A stretch of 64,000 nt of DNA from Lentisphaeria bacterium (GCA_017450705.1 JAFSTC010000048.1:1-64000), one strand, 5' to 3'; counted from the stretch's first letter, positions 32,774 through 41,828 are shown. Notes: generated by a model not told the origin, from the sequence alone. Translations and numbers: made by a program.

Positions 32774-33640
32774 TCAGATCTCCACGGAGACGATCTTTCT
32801 GATGAAAATGTAGCCGATGCCCTCGAGAAGAAGCACCGCGCCGATGGCCGCCCAGCCGAGGGCCGTTGTCACCAGCGGTTCCATGAGCCTGCGGTCCAGC
32901 AGGTAGAGGATGAGGAACGCCATGAGCGGCGCGCAGGACATGACGATGGATTCGAAACGTCCCTGGGCCGTCAGCGTGCTGATCTTGTCCTCCATGATGG
33001 AACGCTGGCGGATGGTTTCGATGATCTTCTCCAGAATGTCCGACAGACTGCCGCCCGTCTGCTGCGAGATCCCCACGGCGGTGACGAAAAGTCTCAGGTT
33101 GTCGTCGGGCATCCGCTTTTCCAGCCGTTCCAGGGCTTCGGTGAGATCCACGCCCAGCCGGTATTCGTAGAGGGTCATGGAGATCTCCTCCTGCATGACG
33201 CCGCCGATATCCCGGCCGACGACTTCCAGCGCCTGCGGCAGCGCCACGCCGGACCGCATGCCGTTGTTGAGGCCCATCACCACGTCCAGCAGTCTGCCCT
33301 TGAAGGCAGCCAGACGTTTTTTCACCTTGTTCCGGTAATAGAGCAGCGGCAGATAAAAGGCCGCGGTCCCCGCCAGAAGCACGACCGGCGGGATCGCCCA
33401 GAAGGTGACGCCGCCCACCAGCAGCAGGCAGAGCATGATCAGCGCGCCGACGACGGCGAAGCATATCCGGATCTTCCGGAGTTTCGGCTTGGAGATGAAA
33501 TACTCCAGCTGGCTTCGCCCGTCCCAGGAGCCGGAGCGCTCGGCGCCCTCGTGTTCCAGATCGGAGAAAAGCGTCCGGCAGAGGATGAAACAGATGCCGG
33601 AGACCGATCCGAAGATCATCAGCAGAACGACCCAGTTCAT
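32774..33640 (-). CDS. tadB: TadB-type inner-membrane platform protein
   Basis: Encodes 288 residues. It has an N-terminal helix, two central helices (about 60-102), then the T2SF cytoplasmic block with LLDVVMGLNNGMRSGVALPQAL, EYRLGVDLTEAL and GISQQTGGSLSDILEKI, and two C-terminal helices. The QTGGSLSDIL box is typical of TadB. It is the partner of TadC and of the TadA motor encoded just upstream. Intact and of usual length. Confidence 0.9.
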   Translation of the reverse strand: MNWVVLLMIFGSVSGICFILCRTLFSDLEHEGAERSGSWDGRSQLEYFISKPKLRKIRICFAVVGALIMLCLLLVGGVTFWAIPPVVLLAGTAAFYLPLLYYRNKVKKRLAAFKGRLLDVVMGLNNGMRSGVALPQALEVVGRDIGGVMQEEISMTLYEYRLGVDLTEALERLEKRMPDDNLRLFVTAVGISQQTGGSLSDILEKIIETIRQRSIMEDKISTLTAQGRFESIVMSCAPLMAFLILYLLDRRLMEPLVTTALGWAAIGAVLLLEGIGYIFIRKIVSVEI

Positions 33641-33664
33641 GATTCGCCTTTCCTCTCTTTGCCG

Positions 33665-35326
33665 TCAGACCCGGGGAACGAAGACGGACATATCCAGCTT
33701 CAGGTCCCCCTTCATGCGGAGTTTTTCCACGAAAGCCGGGATGTTGCCCGTGGGGTAGTACTCGCCGACGATCTTGCCGTTCTCGTCGTAGCCGGTCTGT
33801 TTGTAAACGAAAATATCGTGCATCAGCACCACGTCCTTCTCCCGGCCGGTGATCTCCGAGATCTGGACGATCTTGCGGGAGCCGTCGGGCAGGCGGTTCT
33901 GCTGGATGATCAGGTTCACCGCCGAGGCGATCTGTTCGCGGATGGCGGTGATCGGGAAGTCGATCCCGGACATGAGCACCATGTTCTCCAGCCGGGAGAC
34001 GGCATCCCGGGGCGAATTGGCGTGACAGGTGGTGAGCGATCCGTCGTGACCGGTGTTCATGGCCTGGAGCATATCCATAGCTTCGGCGCCGCGGCACTCT
34101 CCGACGATGATCCGGTCGGGACGCATGCGCAGCGCGTTGATGACCAGATCGCGGATCTGGATCCGCCCTTTGCCCTCGATGTTCGCGGGCCGGGATTCCA
34201 GCGAGACCAGGTTCCGGTGCGAGAGCTTCAGTTCCGCCGAGTCCTCGATGGTGATGACCCGCTCGTCCGCCGGGATGTACTGCGACAGCACGTTGAGCAG
34301 CGTCGTCTTGCCGGAGCCCGTTCCGCCCGAGACCAAAATGTTCTGCGCCGCCCGCACCGCCTCCCGGAGAAAGAGGTCGATCCCGGGCGTCATGCTGCCG
34401 AAGGCGATCAGATCCTCCGCGGAGAGTTTCTTCTTGGCGAATTTCCGGATCGTCACCGAGGCGCCCTTGAGTGCGAGGGGCGGGATGATGGCGTTCACGC
34501 GGGAGCCGTCGGGCAGCCGGGCGTCCACCATGGGACTTGCATCGTCGATGTGGCGGCCCAGAGGTTCCACGATCCGCTGGATGATGGTGTGCAGATGACG
34601 GTCGTTGAAGAAACGGGCGCCCGTTTCGTAGATCTTTCCCCTGCTCTCCACGAAGATCAGGCCCGGCCCGTTGACCATGATCTCATCCACCTTGTCCGAA
34701 CGGAGCAGGGGGGATATGGGACCGTAGCCGGTCAGTTCGTCCAGCAGGGCTTCCCTGAGTTTCTCCAGCGGGATGTCGCGGGGGAGCTCATGACGCAGTT
34801 CCTTCAGCGACAGGTCCAGCGCGGCGATGAGTTTTTCGCGCATTTCCCCGTTTTCGATCTGCTTGGTGGCGATCTCCTGGAGATTGAGTTTGCCCAGAAC
34901 GTAGTTGTGGATGCGGTTCTTGAGGGCCATGAGCTCGTCCGTGTAGAGCAGATTCGTGTCGTCGAAGTCGAAGGTGCGCGAGGTCTGTTTTTCTTCCTCC
35001 GCCGGCTGCTCCGGCTGCCGGGCCGTCTGGCGGACCGCCGCGGTCAGGCGGAGCCGGAAAGGACCGATGGTGACGGTGTCGCCCTGACCGAACTCCGCGG
35101 CGGCCTTGAGGGGGCCGTTCTGATTGGACGTTCCGATGGAGCTCCCCAGGTCGGCGATGAAATAGGTGTCCGGTCCTCCGAAGAGCCGTGCATGCTTCCG
35201 GGAGACGGAACTCCCGGGCAGGGTTATGTCGCAGTTCTCGGAACGGCCGAGGACCCATTCGCCCTCGCCGCTGCCCAGATCGATGTGTTTCACGCCGCCG
35301 TCAGCGTCGGTTATCTGCAGAAACAT
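33665..35326 (-). CDS. tadA: TadA/CpaF ATPase with N-terminal FHA domain
   Basis: Encodes 553 residues. Residues 1-98 are an FHA domain (VLGRSENCDITLPG, SSVSRKHARL, DLGSSIGTSNQNG). A linker is followed by the N-terminal CpaF domain (about 130-320) and the ATPase: Walker A GGTGSGKT (334-341), TIEDSAEL, Walker B RIIVGECRG (405-413) and the His box GHDGSLTTCHAN. It powers pilus assembly at the inner membrane. The fused FHA domain means that phosphothreonine on a partner, or on a kinase, could gate the motor. This is direct physical evidence for phospho-control of the pilus. Confidence 0.93.
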   Translation of the reverse strand: MFLQITDADGGVKHIDLGSGEGEWVLGRSENCDITLPGSSVSRKHARLFGGPDTYFIADLGSSIGTSNQNGPLKAAAEFGQGDTVTIGPFRLRLTAAVRQTARQPEQPAEEEKQTSRTFDFDDTNLLYTDELMALKNRIHNYVLGKLNLQEIATKQIENGEMREKLIAALDLSLKELRHELPRDIPLEKLREALLDELTGYGPISPLLRSDKVDEIMVNGPGLIFVESRGKIYETGARFFNDRHLHTIIQRIVEPLGRHIDDASPMVDARLPDGSRVNAIIPPLALKGASVTIRKFAKKKLSAEDLIAFGSMTPGIDLFLREAVRAAQNILVSGGTGSGKTTLLNVLSQYIPADERVITIEDSAELKLSHRNLVSLESRPANIEGKGRIQIRDLVINALRMRPDRIIVGECRGAEAMDMLQAMNTGHDGSLTTCHANSPRDAVSRLENMVLMSGIDFPITAIREQIASAVNLIIQQNRLPDGSRKIVQISEITGREKDVVLMHDIFVYKQTGYDENGKIVGEYYPTGNIPAFVEKLRMKGDLKLDMSVFVPRV

Positions 35327-35350
35327 CGTGTGACCTCACTTGCGGGCACT

Positions 35351-36862
35351 TCAGAACAGGCGCTGCCAGAAGCTCTTCTTTTCGTCGGCTTCCTTCGTGC
35401 GCTGCTCGTTGCTCTTGCCGGATTCTTCCAGAGTGTTGGCGGTTTCCGCCGAGGGAGGCATCTTGAGAGGCGGCGTCCGTCCGGCCACCTGGGGATAGAT
35501 CAGCAGCAGGACCTGACTGTCGTTGAAGGCGTCGGTTTTTTCGGCGCAGACCCAGCTCAGAACGGGGATCTTGCGCAGGAAGGGGATCCCCGACGGACCG
35601 GAACTCTCCTCGATCATGTCCCGCATGCCGCCCAGTGCCACGGTCTCGCCCAGTTTGGCCACGATGGTGGTGGAGACCTTGCTCTGCTTCAGATCGTAGT
35701 CGTTGTTTTCCTGAAGCGAGGGGGTGCTGATCTCGATCTGGATATCCAGTTTCACCCGGTCGCTGCCGATGAGGCCGCCCCGGACCCGCATGATGAAGCC
35801 GTAGGGCACGTCGTTCAGGGTCCCGGTCCCGCCGGAGCCGCCGTAGACGCGGACCTTGAGGGTCCCGCCCTCGTGGAGGACCTTGAACTCGTTGGAGCTG
35901 TTGCTCATGAAGCTCAGGTGTCCCGCTCTGTGGAACCTGCGGCAGCCGCTTTCGGCCATGAGATTCAGCAGGGTGCTCATGTCGGCGCCGAGATTGTAGC
36001 TCTGATTGGTCGATCCGCGGAAGATGGTGGAGAAATTGAAGCCCTGGGCGATCCGGACGCCGTTCTTGGCGAGATTCGCGCCGACGGCGCTGGTGTCGGC
36101 CTGCTTGACGCCGACGAAGACCGCGCCCACGTCCAGCAGCGTGGGTTTGACCGAGACCTTGCTGATGAAACGGACAGGTTTGCTTTTGTCCTTGCCGTCC
36201 AGAGAGATCCAGTCCTGTGTGGAGAGCAGCTGGTTGATGGTGTCCAGATCCTCCTGGCAGTAGACCGATCCCCGGAGGATCAGGGTGTTCCGCTCACTCT
36301 GGAGAGAAAGGGAGCCGGGGGAGAGATCCGTGACGTCCGAGACCACCTTGAACCCGGATTTCTCGAAAAGCTTTTTCAGCGAGAGCATGATCTCCGGCGC
36401 CGGGCGGAACACCGTGAGATTGGTGACGTTCGCGCCGTAGGCGGGCAGGACCTTGAGCAGCGTCTCCCAGCCGTCGACGCTGGAGATCTCTCCTTTGAGC
36501 ACCACCTTGTTGCCGTTGATGCTGATCTCCACTTCGGGAACGCTGTCCAGGTCCTTGCGCAGGGAGTTGAACACCTCGCGCACGTTGTCGATGACCGTCA
36601 CCGTGTAGAGCTTGGATACGGAACCCGAGGTGACGTGGAGATCGGATTTGCCCACGGCAAGTCCGGTGATCCGGATCTGGTCGTTGACGATGGGCTCAGC
36701 GGCGATGATGCTTTTGTCGGTGATGCTGACGTCCGCCGCCCGGAATCCGGGGGTGACGATGACGATCCCCTTGAGGGGCACGGAGATCTTTTCGCTTTCA
36801 TCGGCTTTCAGCGAGAAGAGCGCGCCCGCCAGGGCCAGCAGAACGAATATTTTTTTCGACAT
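35351..36862 (-). CDS. Tad outer-membrane secretin (CpaC/RcpA-like)
   Basis: Encodes 503 residues, with a signal peptide (MSKKIFVLLALAGALFSLKA) and AGGGAGG before the start. The order is an N-terminal pilus-secretin domain (about 25-95, with GKSDLHVTSG), a BON-like segment (EISINGNKVVLKGEIS), then the secretin core with VKLDIQIEISTPS, the VAKLGETVALGGM box and VLLLIYPQV. It forms the outer-membrane channel for the pilus. The region between the N-domains and core (about 160-260) is longer than in CpaC. The C-terminus is charged and might meet a pilotin such as the lipoprotein at 24095. Confidence 0.87.
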   Translation of the reverse strand: MSKKIFVLLALAGALFSLKADESEKISVPLKGIVIVTPGFRAADVSITDKSIIAAEPIVNDQIRITGLAVGKSDLHVTSGSVSKLYTVTVIDNVREVFNSLRKDLDSVPEVEISINGNKVVLKGEISSVDGWETLLKVLPAYGANVTNLTVFRPAPEIMLSLKKLFEKSGFKVVSDVTDLSPGSLSLQSERNTLILRGSVYCQEDLDTINQLLSTQDWISLDGKDKSKPVRFISKVSVKPTLLDVGAVFVGVKQADTSAVGANLAKNGVRIAQGFNFSTIFRGSTNQSYNLGADMSTLLNLMAESGCRRFHRAGHLSFMSNSSNEFKVLHEGGTLKVRVYGGSGGTGTLNDVPYGFIMRVRGGLIGSDRVKLDIQIEISTPSLQENNDYDLKQSKVSTTIVAKLGETVALGGMRDMIEESSGPSGIPFLRKIPVLSWVCAEKTDAFNDSQVLLLIYPQVAGRTPPLKMPPSAETANTLEESGKSNEQRTKEADEKKSFWQRLF

Positions 36863-36886
36863 GATATATCCTCCCTTTGTCGGTGT

Positions 36887-37636
36887 TTATTTTTTCAGAG
36901 TCTTGGGGATGGTGACGACCTCGAGGTCGTTCACCATGGAGCTGAAGGTCTCGGGCGTGACCATGCCGGCGTCCATGCGGTTGAGCGCCGTGGGATCGTT
37001 GCTGCGGCGGAGGACCGGGGTGAGCTCAGCCACCCGCGAGGCGGCGATGAGCGCCTGGGCCTGCTGGGGCGGCAGGAGAACGATGATGACGCCCTCCATG
37101 TTCTGATCCCGTTTTTCCGAGGGGATCTCCAGCACCCGGACTTTCGGGAAGAGCACCATGGTCACGTCCTTCTTGCCGGCGGGCACGCCCGCGCCGCCCT
37201 TGTGATCCAGCTTGAACGTTCCCACGATGGCCACCTCGTCGCCGCTCTGGAGCAGCGAGGCCATGGCCTTGTCGGCGATCTGGATGGCCACGGCCCACTC
37301 GCCTTCGCCCACCACGTTGCTCATGCCCTGCGAAAGGCCCACGTCCTGGATGAAGATGTAGTTGCCCTTGCGCACGGGCTGTTTCAGTTTCTGGCCGATG
37401 ATCATGGTGGAGCGGTCCCATCTGATCGCCTGGGCGGGAACGGCGTAGAGGGGGACCTCCTTGGGCATGAAGAAGCCCTCGGCAATGACCTCGCCCGCGG
37501 CCAGATTCCGGGTCGCGGCGACGATCCTGACCTTTTCCTCCTCCTTGGCGCTGTTGTTCGATATGATCTTGTTCACGGCGAAGACCGCCGCCAGTCCGAG
37601 AAGGACCGCGAGGATCAGGGGAATGGAGTTTTTCAT
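36887..37636 (-). CDS. cpaB: CpaB/RcpC-like pilus assembly protein with SAF domain
   Basis: Encodes 249 residues with an N-terminal membrane anchor (IPLILAVLLGLAAVFAV). The SAF domain (about residues 38-95) has AATRNLAAGEVIAEGFF and IIGQKLKQPVRKGNYIF, followed by the RcpC domain with GDEVAIVGTF and VRVLEIP. CpaB stabilises the secretin in the periplasm and may touch peptidoglycan. It is directly upstream of the secretin gene, the common tad order. Intact. Confidence 0.88.
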   Translation of the reverse strand: MKNSIPLILAVLLGLAAVFAVNKIISNNSAKEEEKVRIVAATRNLAAGEVIAEGFFMPKEVPLYAVPAQAIRWDRSTMIIGQKLKQPVRKGNYIFIQDVGLSQGMSNVVGEGEWAVAIQIADKAMASLLQSGDEVAIVGTFKLDHKGGAGVPAGKKDVTMVLFPKVRVLEIPSEKRDQNMEGVIIVLLPPQQAQALIAASRVAELTPVLRRSNDPTALNRMDAGMVTPETFSSMVNDLEVVTIPKTLKK

Positions 37637-37668
37637 ATCCGGTGGTTCCTTTCTTTATTTTTCGGAGA

Positions 37669-40600
37669 TCACTCTCTGATGTCTTCCAGTGCCTTGCCGC
37701 GGCGCACGGCGTCCTCGTTGCCCTGGGCGGCGGCCTTCTCATACCAGTATTTGGCCAGCTTCACGTTGATGGACACGCCGATGCCGTTCTCCCGGCAGTA
37801 GCCCAGCTGGAACTGGGCTTCCGGCAGTCCCGCCTCGGCGGCGGCCGTCAGATATTCGATCATCTTCGGATAGTCCACCGCTTCGCCGCCCTCGCCGTTC
37901 TTGCAGATCATCCCCATGCGGTAGAGCGCTTCGGGATCCTTGCCGGCGGCGGCCTTCTTATACCACGCCACGGCCGCGGCCATGTCCCGGTCGAGGCCGC
38001 CGCGGCCGTGTTCCGAGAAGAGTCCCATCCGGTACTGGGCGCGACAGTCGTTCAGGGGCGGTTCGGCGGCTTTTTTGTAGAAGACCAGCGCGTCGCTGTC
38101 GCTGGCGAACCAGCGGCCCTTGCCCTGCTCGGCCAGAAGCCCCTGCAGGTAGAACGCCTCGGGATGCTTGAGCTTGGCTGCGGCCTCGAGTTTTTCCAGC
38201 GCCTCCTTGTATTTCTCTTCCTTGATGAGGGCGCGGGCCGCGGCGACGTCCCGTTCGCCCGGCAGGACGGCCTTCGCCTTTGGGACCAGGGCGATCCTGG
38301 TGGTCGACCCGGGGAGGAGTTCCGGGATCTTCAGGATCTGTTCCTTCTCCTTCCCGACGCGCCACTTCAGAACGGCGCTCCGGAAGGGCGGCATGACGAC
38401 GCGTTTCCGAAGGGGCTCCCAGATGCCGGCGATGTTGATGAAGACCGGTTTTTTGATGGCTGTCTCCAATTCGATGACGGCATCCTGTTCGGTCAGGTAA
38501 AACTCCACATTGCAGCGGTCCTGGCCGGAGGAGACCGTCACTTTCTGCTCCTGCGGCGCGACGCCGCGGGCCCGGACCAGGATCGTGTGCGGCTGCCGGG
38601 TGAGGTCCAGCCGGAAGGAGAGCTCCGTCTTTTTCTCCCACGGACCGTCGTCGATCCGCAGTTCGAGGCCCTCTTTGCGGAGATACTCCAGCAGTTTGAC
38701 GTTGCCGTAACAGACGACGGCGCACGGGACCGTATCCCGGCGGAGAACGAGTTTGACGCCGCCGGCGGCCCTGGCCGGGGAGACGGAAAATTCACGCTCC
38801 GCGGTCTTGTATCCCGGCGCGGAGACTTTCAGCGTATACTGCCCCTCGGGCACACTGAATTTGATCCGGCCGTCCTCGGGGACGAAGGTGTTGGCGACCT
38901 GCCGGCCCTGTTTGCTGCTGAGGATCGCGTGAGCGCCCGCCGGGGAAAGCTCCGCCGTGAACACGATCTTTTCGGGCGGTTTGCGGACCGGCTTGGGCGG
39001 TCGGGGCTTGGGCTGGGGCTTGGGCGGCTGCGGCTGGGGTTTGGTCGGCTGCGGCTGGGGTTTGGGCGGCTGCGGCTGGGGTTTGGGCGGCTGCGGCTGG
39101 GGTTTGGGCGGCTGAGGCTGGGGGTTGGGCGGCTGAGGCTGGGGCTTGGGCGGCTGCGGCTGGGGTTTGGGCGGCTGCGGCTGGGGTTTGGACGGCTGCG
39201 GCTGGGGTTTGGTCGGCTGCGGCTGGGGTTTGGGCGGCTGAGGCTGGGGTTTGGGCGGCTGAGGCTGGGGTTTGGTCGGCTGCGGTTCCCCGTCGGGTTT
39301 TTTTTGAGGCGTCTTCTCTCCCGATGCCGGGAGGACCGCCGGGCCGTCGGGCGTCGGAACGCGGCCCTGGTTTACGGCGATCTCCCGGATGTCGGCGGGG
39401 CGTCTCTGCATGAGAAGCAGAGGCGTGCCTGCGACGATGATCGTCACGACGGCCAGGAGAAGGTAGAAAAATGCGGGTTTGCGCTGGAAGAACTCCGACG
39501 CCGCGGTCCCCCCGGGCACACGGCGCAGAACGCCGCTGCAGGAGAGGAGGAGTCTGCGCACGAACCGGGTGGAGGCCGGACCGCCCGTAACGGAGGTGGC
39601 GGAGCCGGGCGAATAGTTGCCTGCTCCGGAGCTTTCCAGAAGCTCCCGGATGCTCTGCTGGGGATCCAGGTCCGGCGGCAGAACGTTCAGCGCGCGGAGC
39701 TCGCGCAGGAGCACGTTCGGCGTGGCGGGCCGCTGTTTCGCCTCTTTGGCGAGCATGCGCATGACCAGTTTCGCCGTCTGGGGCGAGACCGTGTCGGTGA
39801 GGTTGCGGGGGTCGGGAACGGGGGCCGACACCAGTTTCGCCAGAATATCGTAGGTGCTCTTGCCCGGATAGGGGATCGAGCCCGTGAGCATCTCGTAAGC
39901 GGTCGCGCCCAGGCTGTAGATGTCCGCGCGCACGTCCACGGAGTGGGCGTCCATGGCCTGTTCGGGGGCCAGGTAGGCCGGAGTCCCCATCATGACATGG
40001 GACTTGGTCAGCTGGACGTTTTCCTCATTGTTTTTCGCGATGCCCAGATCCGCCAGTTTGACTTCGCCCCGGCGGGTGAGCATGATGTTGTCCGGCTTGA
40101 TGTCCCGGTGGACGATCTTCTGCTGCGCGGCCGCGGCCAGAGCGCTCGCGACGGCTTCGGCGATGATGACGGCGTGGACTTCGCTGAGCTTCGGGACGCT
40201 GCGCAGAACGTCGCGGACGGTCCCGCCGTCCACGTATTCCATGATGAGCCAGCAAATGCCCCGTTCGCGGTCCTCGCCCACGTCCAGCACGTTGACCACG
40301 TTGGGATGATTGATGGAACAGGCCAGTCTGGCCTCCCGGATGAAGCGGTCGACGAACTCGCCGCCCCGGAGATAGAGAGCGCCCGACAGCACCTTGGCCG
40401 CGCGGAACACCCGCAGCGTCTCGTGCCGGACCAGGTAGACGCTGCCCATGCCGCCCTGTCCCAGTTTGCGGACGACGGTGTAACGGTCGATGTGGTCTCC
40501 GGGCTGGAAGTCTCCCGTGGCGACGGTCCCGACGCGGGTCGAGACCGGGGTCTGCTGCAGGAGGACGGTGGTGCCCGTCTCCGTTCCGGAGGCGTTGTCC

Positions 40601-40791
40601 GCGGGAGCCGTGTCCGCGGGAGCCGTGTCCGCGGGAACCGTGTCCGCGGGAGCCGTGTCCGCGGGAACCGTGTCCGCGGGAGCTTCCGGCGCGGTTTTCT
40701 CCGCGGGTTTCTCCTCGTCTTCCTGCACGATGGTGAGCGCCGTTTCGTATGCGGAGGCGTTCAAATCTTCAGAAGGGTCTTTGTCGTTCAT
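37669..40791 (-). CDS. Transmembrane Ser/Thr kinase with PEGA and Sel1 repeats
   Basis: Encodes 1040 residues; the ATG at 40791 has GGAGAG before it. The kinase domain spans about 102-365: Gly loop GQGGMG (111-116), Lys133, HRDIKPDN (228-235) and DLG (248-250) in place of DFG. The membrane helix is 442-462. Outside lie a KPQPQPP-type proline-rich stretch (about 505-605), a PEGA domain (about 606-665) and Sel1/TPR-like repeats (about 880-1040). The outer part could sense the envelope or pilus and signal through phosphothreonine to the many FHA proteins here. PEGA and Sel1 often bind cell-wall or protein partners. Confidence 0.9.
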   Translation of the reverse strand: MNDKDPSEDLNASAYETALTIVQEDEEKPAEKTAPEAPADTVPADTAPADTVPADTAPADTAPADNASGTETGTTVLLQQTPVSTRVGTVATGDFQPGDHIDRYTVVRKLGQGGMGSVYLVRHETLRVFRAAKVLSGALYLRGGEFVDRFIREARLACSINHPNVVNVLDVGEDRERGICWLIMEYVDGGTVRDVLRSVPKLSEVHAVIIAEAVASALAAAAQQKIVHRDIKPDNIMLTRRGEVKLADLGIAKNNEENVQLTKSHVMMGTPAYLAPEQAMDAHSVDVRADIYSLGATAYEMLTGSIPYPGKSTYDILAKLVSAPVPDPRNLTDTVSPQTAKLVMRMLAKEAKQRPATPNVLLRELRALNVLPPDLDPQQSIRELLESSGAGNYSPGSATSVTGGPASTRFVRRLLLSCSGVLRRVPGGTAASEFFQRKPAFFYLLLAVVTIIVAGTPLLLMQRRPADIREIAVNQGRVPTPDGPAVLPASGEKTPQKKPDGEPQPTKPQPQPPKPQPQPPKPQPQPTKPQPQPSKPQPQPPKPQPQPPKPQPQPPNPQPQPPKPQPQPPKPQPQPPKPQPQPTKPQPQPPKPQPKPRPPKPVRKPPEKIVFTAELSPAGAHAILSSKQGRQVANTFVPEDGRIKFSVPEGQYTLKVSAPGYKTAEREFSVSPARAAGGVKLVLRRDTVPCAVVCYGNVKLLEYLRKEGLELRIDDGPWEKKTELSFRLDLTRQPHTILVRARGVAPQEQKVTVSSGQDRCNVEFYLTEQDAVIELETAIKKPVFINIAGIWEPLRKRVVMPPFRSAVLKWRVGKEKEQILKIPELLPGSTTRIALVPKAKAVLPGERDVAAARALIKEEKYKEALEKLEAAAKLKHPEAFYLQGLLAEQGKGRWFASDSDALVFYKKAAEPPLNDCRAQYRMGLFSEHGRGGLDRDMAAAVAWYKKAAAGKDPEALYRMGMICKNGEGGEAVDYPKMIEYLTAAAEAGLPEAQFQLGYCRENGIGVSINVKLAKYWYEKAAAQGNEDAVRRGKALEDIRE
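38977..39279 (-). repeat. 21-bp coding tandem repeat (proline-rich) in the kinase gene
   Basis: About a dozen copies of a unit coding for KPQPQP plus Pro, Thr, Ser or Asn. The G-rich complementary strand may cause slippage and length change between strains. Confidence 0.85.
40597..40680 (-). repeat. 15-bp coding tandem repeat near the kinase N-terminus
   Basis: Codes for alternating APADT and VPADT units (residues 38-65). The DNA units GTGTCCGCGGGAGCC and GTGTCCGCGGGAACC alternate, which suggests recent expansion. Confidence 0.85.
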
Positions 40792-41156
40792 GATCTCTCC
40801 TGCTCTCCCTCTGTCAGTTCTCCCCAGGCGAACCCGGTGAGGGCCGTATCCTTGCGCCAATACTGGAGCAGAATGCGCTTTCCGCTCCGTTCCCAAAGTT
40901 CCAGTGATTTCCGGTTGACCCGGTCCAATTCCACAGTTCTGATCTTCCGCCATCCCTGCCGGCGCAGCGCCAGGTCGAAACGGCTCAGCGCCGCCGCGTA
41001 GGTCAGCGGGATCGTTCCGCATTGACGCCAGGAGTTCCGGACGTCCGGAAGCGCCTCCGGGCAGGCCTCACGCGGCAGGACCAGCTCCGTCCCGGAGAGG
41101 ATCCCGCACACCGCGGCCGCGAACAGCAGAAACATGATCTTCATTCTCTTACACAT
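40788..41156 (-). CDS. Small secreted protein upstream of the kinase
   Basis: Encodes 122 residues from the ATG at 41156, or 118 from an in-frame ATG at 41144; both keep the signal peptide (MKIMFLLFAAAVCGILSG). The mature part has two Cys residues (EACPEAL and RQCGTI), a Trp-rich and Arg-rich helix, and an acidic end. No family is recognised. Its stop overlaps the kinase start by 4 bases, so it is translated together with the kinase and could be a periplasmic partner of it. Confidence 0.55.
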   Translation of the reverse strand: MCKRMKIMFLLFAAAVCGILSGTELVLPREACPEALPDVRNSWRQCGTIPLTYAAALSRFDLALRRQGWRKIRTVELDRVNRKSLELWERSGKRILLQYWRKDTALTGFAWGELTEGEQERS

Positions 41157-41164
41157 CCTCTCCT

Positions 41165-41827
41165 TCACAGGCTCCATGTGTCGAACTGGGGAAAACGGGT
41201 GAATTCCTCCGCCGGGCAGACGCTGCCGGGACTCCCCGGAACATCGCTCAAACCGCCCTCGCGGGAGAGGTAAGGCGTGGCGTACTCCGCATACCACGTG
41301 CGGGAAAGCTTCTGAGGCGTTTCTTCCCGTTTTTCGTAGTCCGTGCGGGCCAGGACCGAATGGGTCGGATCGCTGCCGGTCTCCCGGGCCCTGAAGGAAA
41401 CATTGTCCCACATGTTCTTGTCGGGCCCGTCATCGCCCAGCAGAACGATCCCGCCCTTGCGGGTCCCGGAGGCCCACACGGGCAGCTCCATTTTCAGCTC
41501 TGCGCTGCCCTGGAAGAGCCCGTACCACCCGGCGGTGTTCCGCTGCGACCGGAATCCTCCGATCGCCGTGCCGTCGGCAAACGCGCCGTCCCGGAAGAAG
41601 GCCGAGGACATTTCGGATCCGGCCGAGTCGTCATCCGCTCCGGCGAGGCGGCAGGCGCGGAACCACAGGGCGCAGCGGTCGGCGGCGGTGAGCCGGCTGC
41701 GGCCCAGCTCCAGCTCTCCCAGAACGAGGATCCCGCTGAAAAAAGCGATGAAAAGGGGGATCACGAGGATCGTCTCCAGCAGGACCGATCCTTTTTCGCC
41801 GCGCATGATTTTCGGAAGATCCGTCAT
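41165..41827 (-). CDS. TadE-like pseudopilin
   Basis: Encodes 220 residues. The leader MTDLPKIMRGEKG is followed by SVLLETILVIPLFIAFF: Gly at -1 and Glu at +5 mark a TadE-type prepilin site, with a hydrophobic helix after it. The mature domain is Trp/Asp/Gly-rich with no further motif. TadE/F proteins are minor pseudopilins cut by TadV and needed for Flp pilus assembly. It lies directly next to a pilin-like gene. Confidence 0.82.
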   Translation of the reverse strand: MTDLPKIMRGEKGSVLLETILVIPLFIAFFSGILVLGELELGRSRLTAADRCALWFRACRLAGADDDSAGSEMSSAFFRDGAFADGTAIGGFRSQRNTAGWYGLFQGSAELKMELPVWASGTRKGGIVLLGDDGPDKNMWDNVSFRARETGSDPTHSVLARTDYEKREETPQKLSRTWYAEYATPYLSREGGLSDVPGSPGSVCPAEEFTRFPQFDTWSL

Positions 41828-41828
41828 C

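Noticed and set aside
30056-37801. A 2581-codon open frame on the + strand
   Set aside because: It lies antisense to seven well-supported tad genes. High GC at third positions keeps this frame open, and its protein shows no domain or normal composition.
38977-39279. Regular 21-bp repeat considered as a CRISPR array
   Set aside because: Units are contiguous with no unique spacers, stay in frame and encode KPQPQP units within a kinase gene.
37642-41001. A 1119-codon + strand frame with Gly/Leu/Arg repeats
   Set aside because: Mirror image of the kinase gene; the repeats are the complement of its proline-rich repeat.
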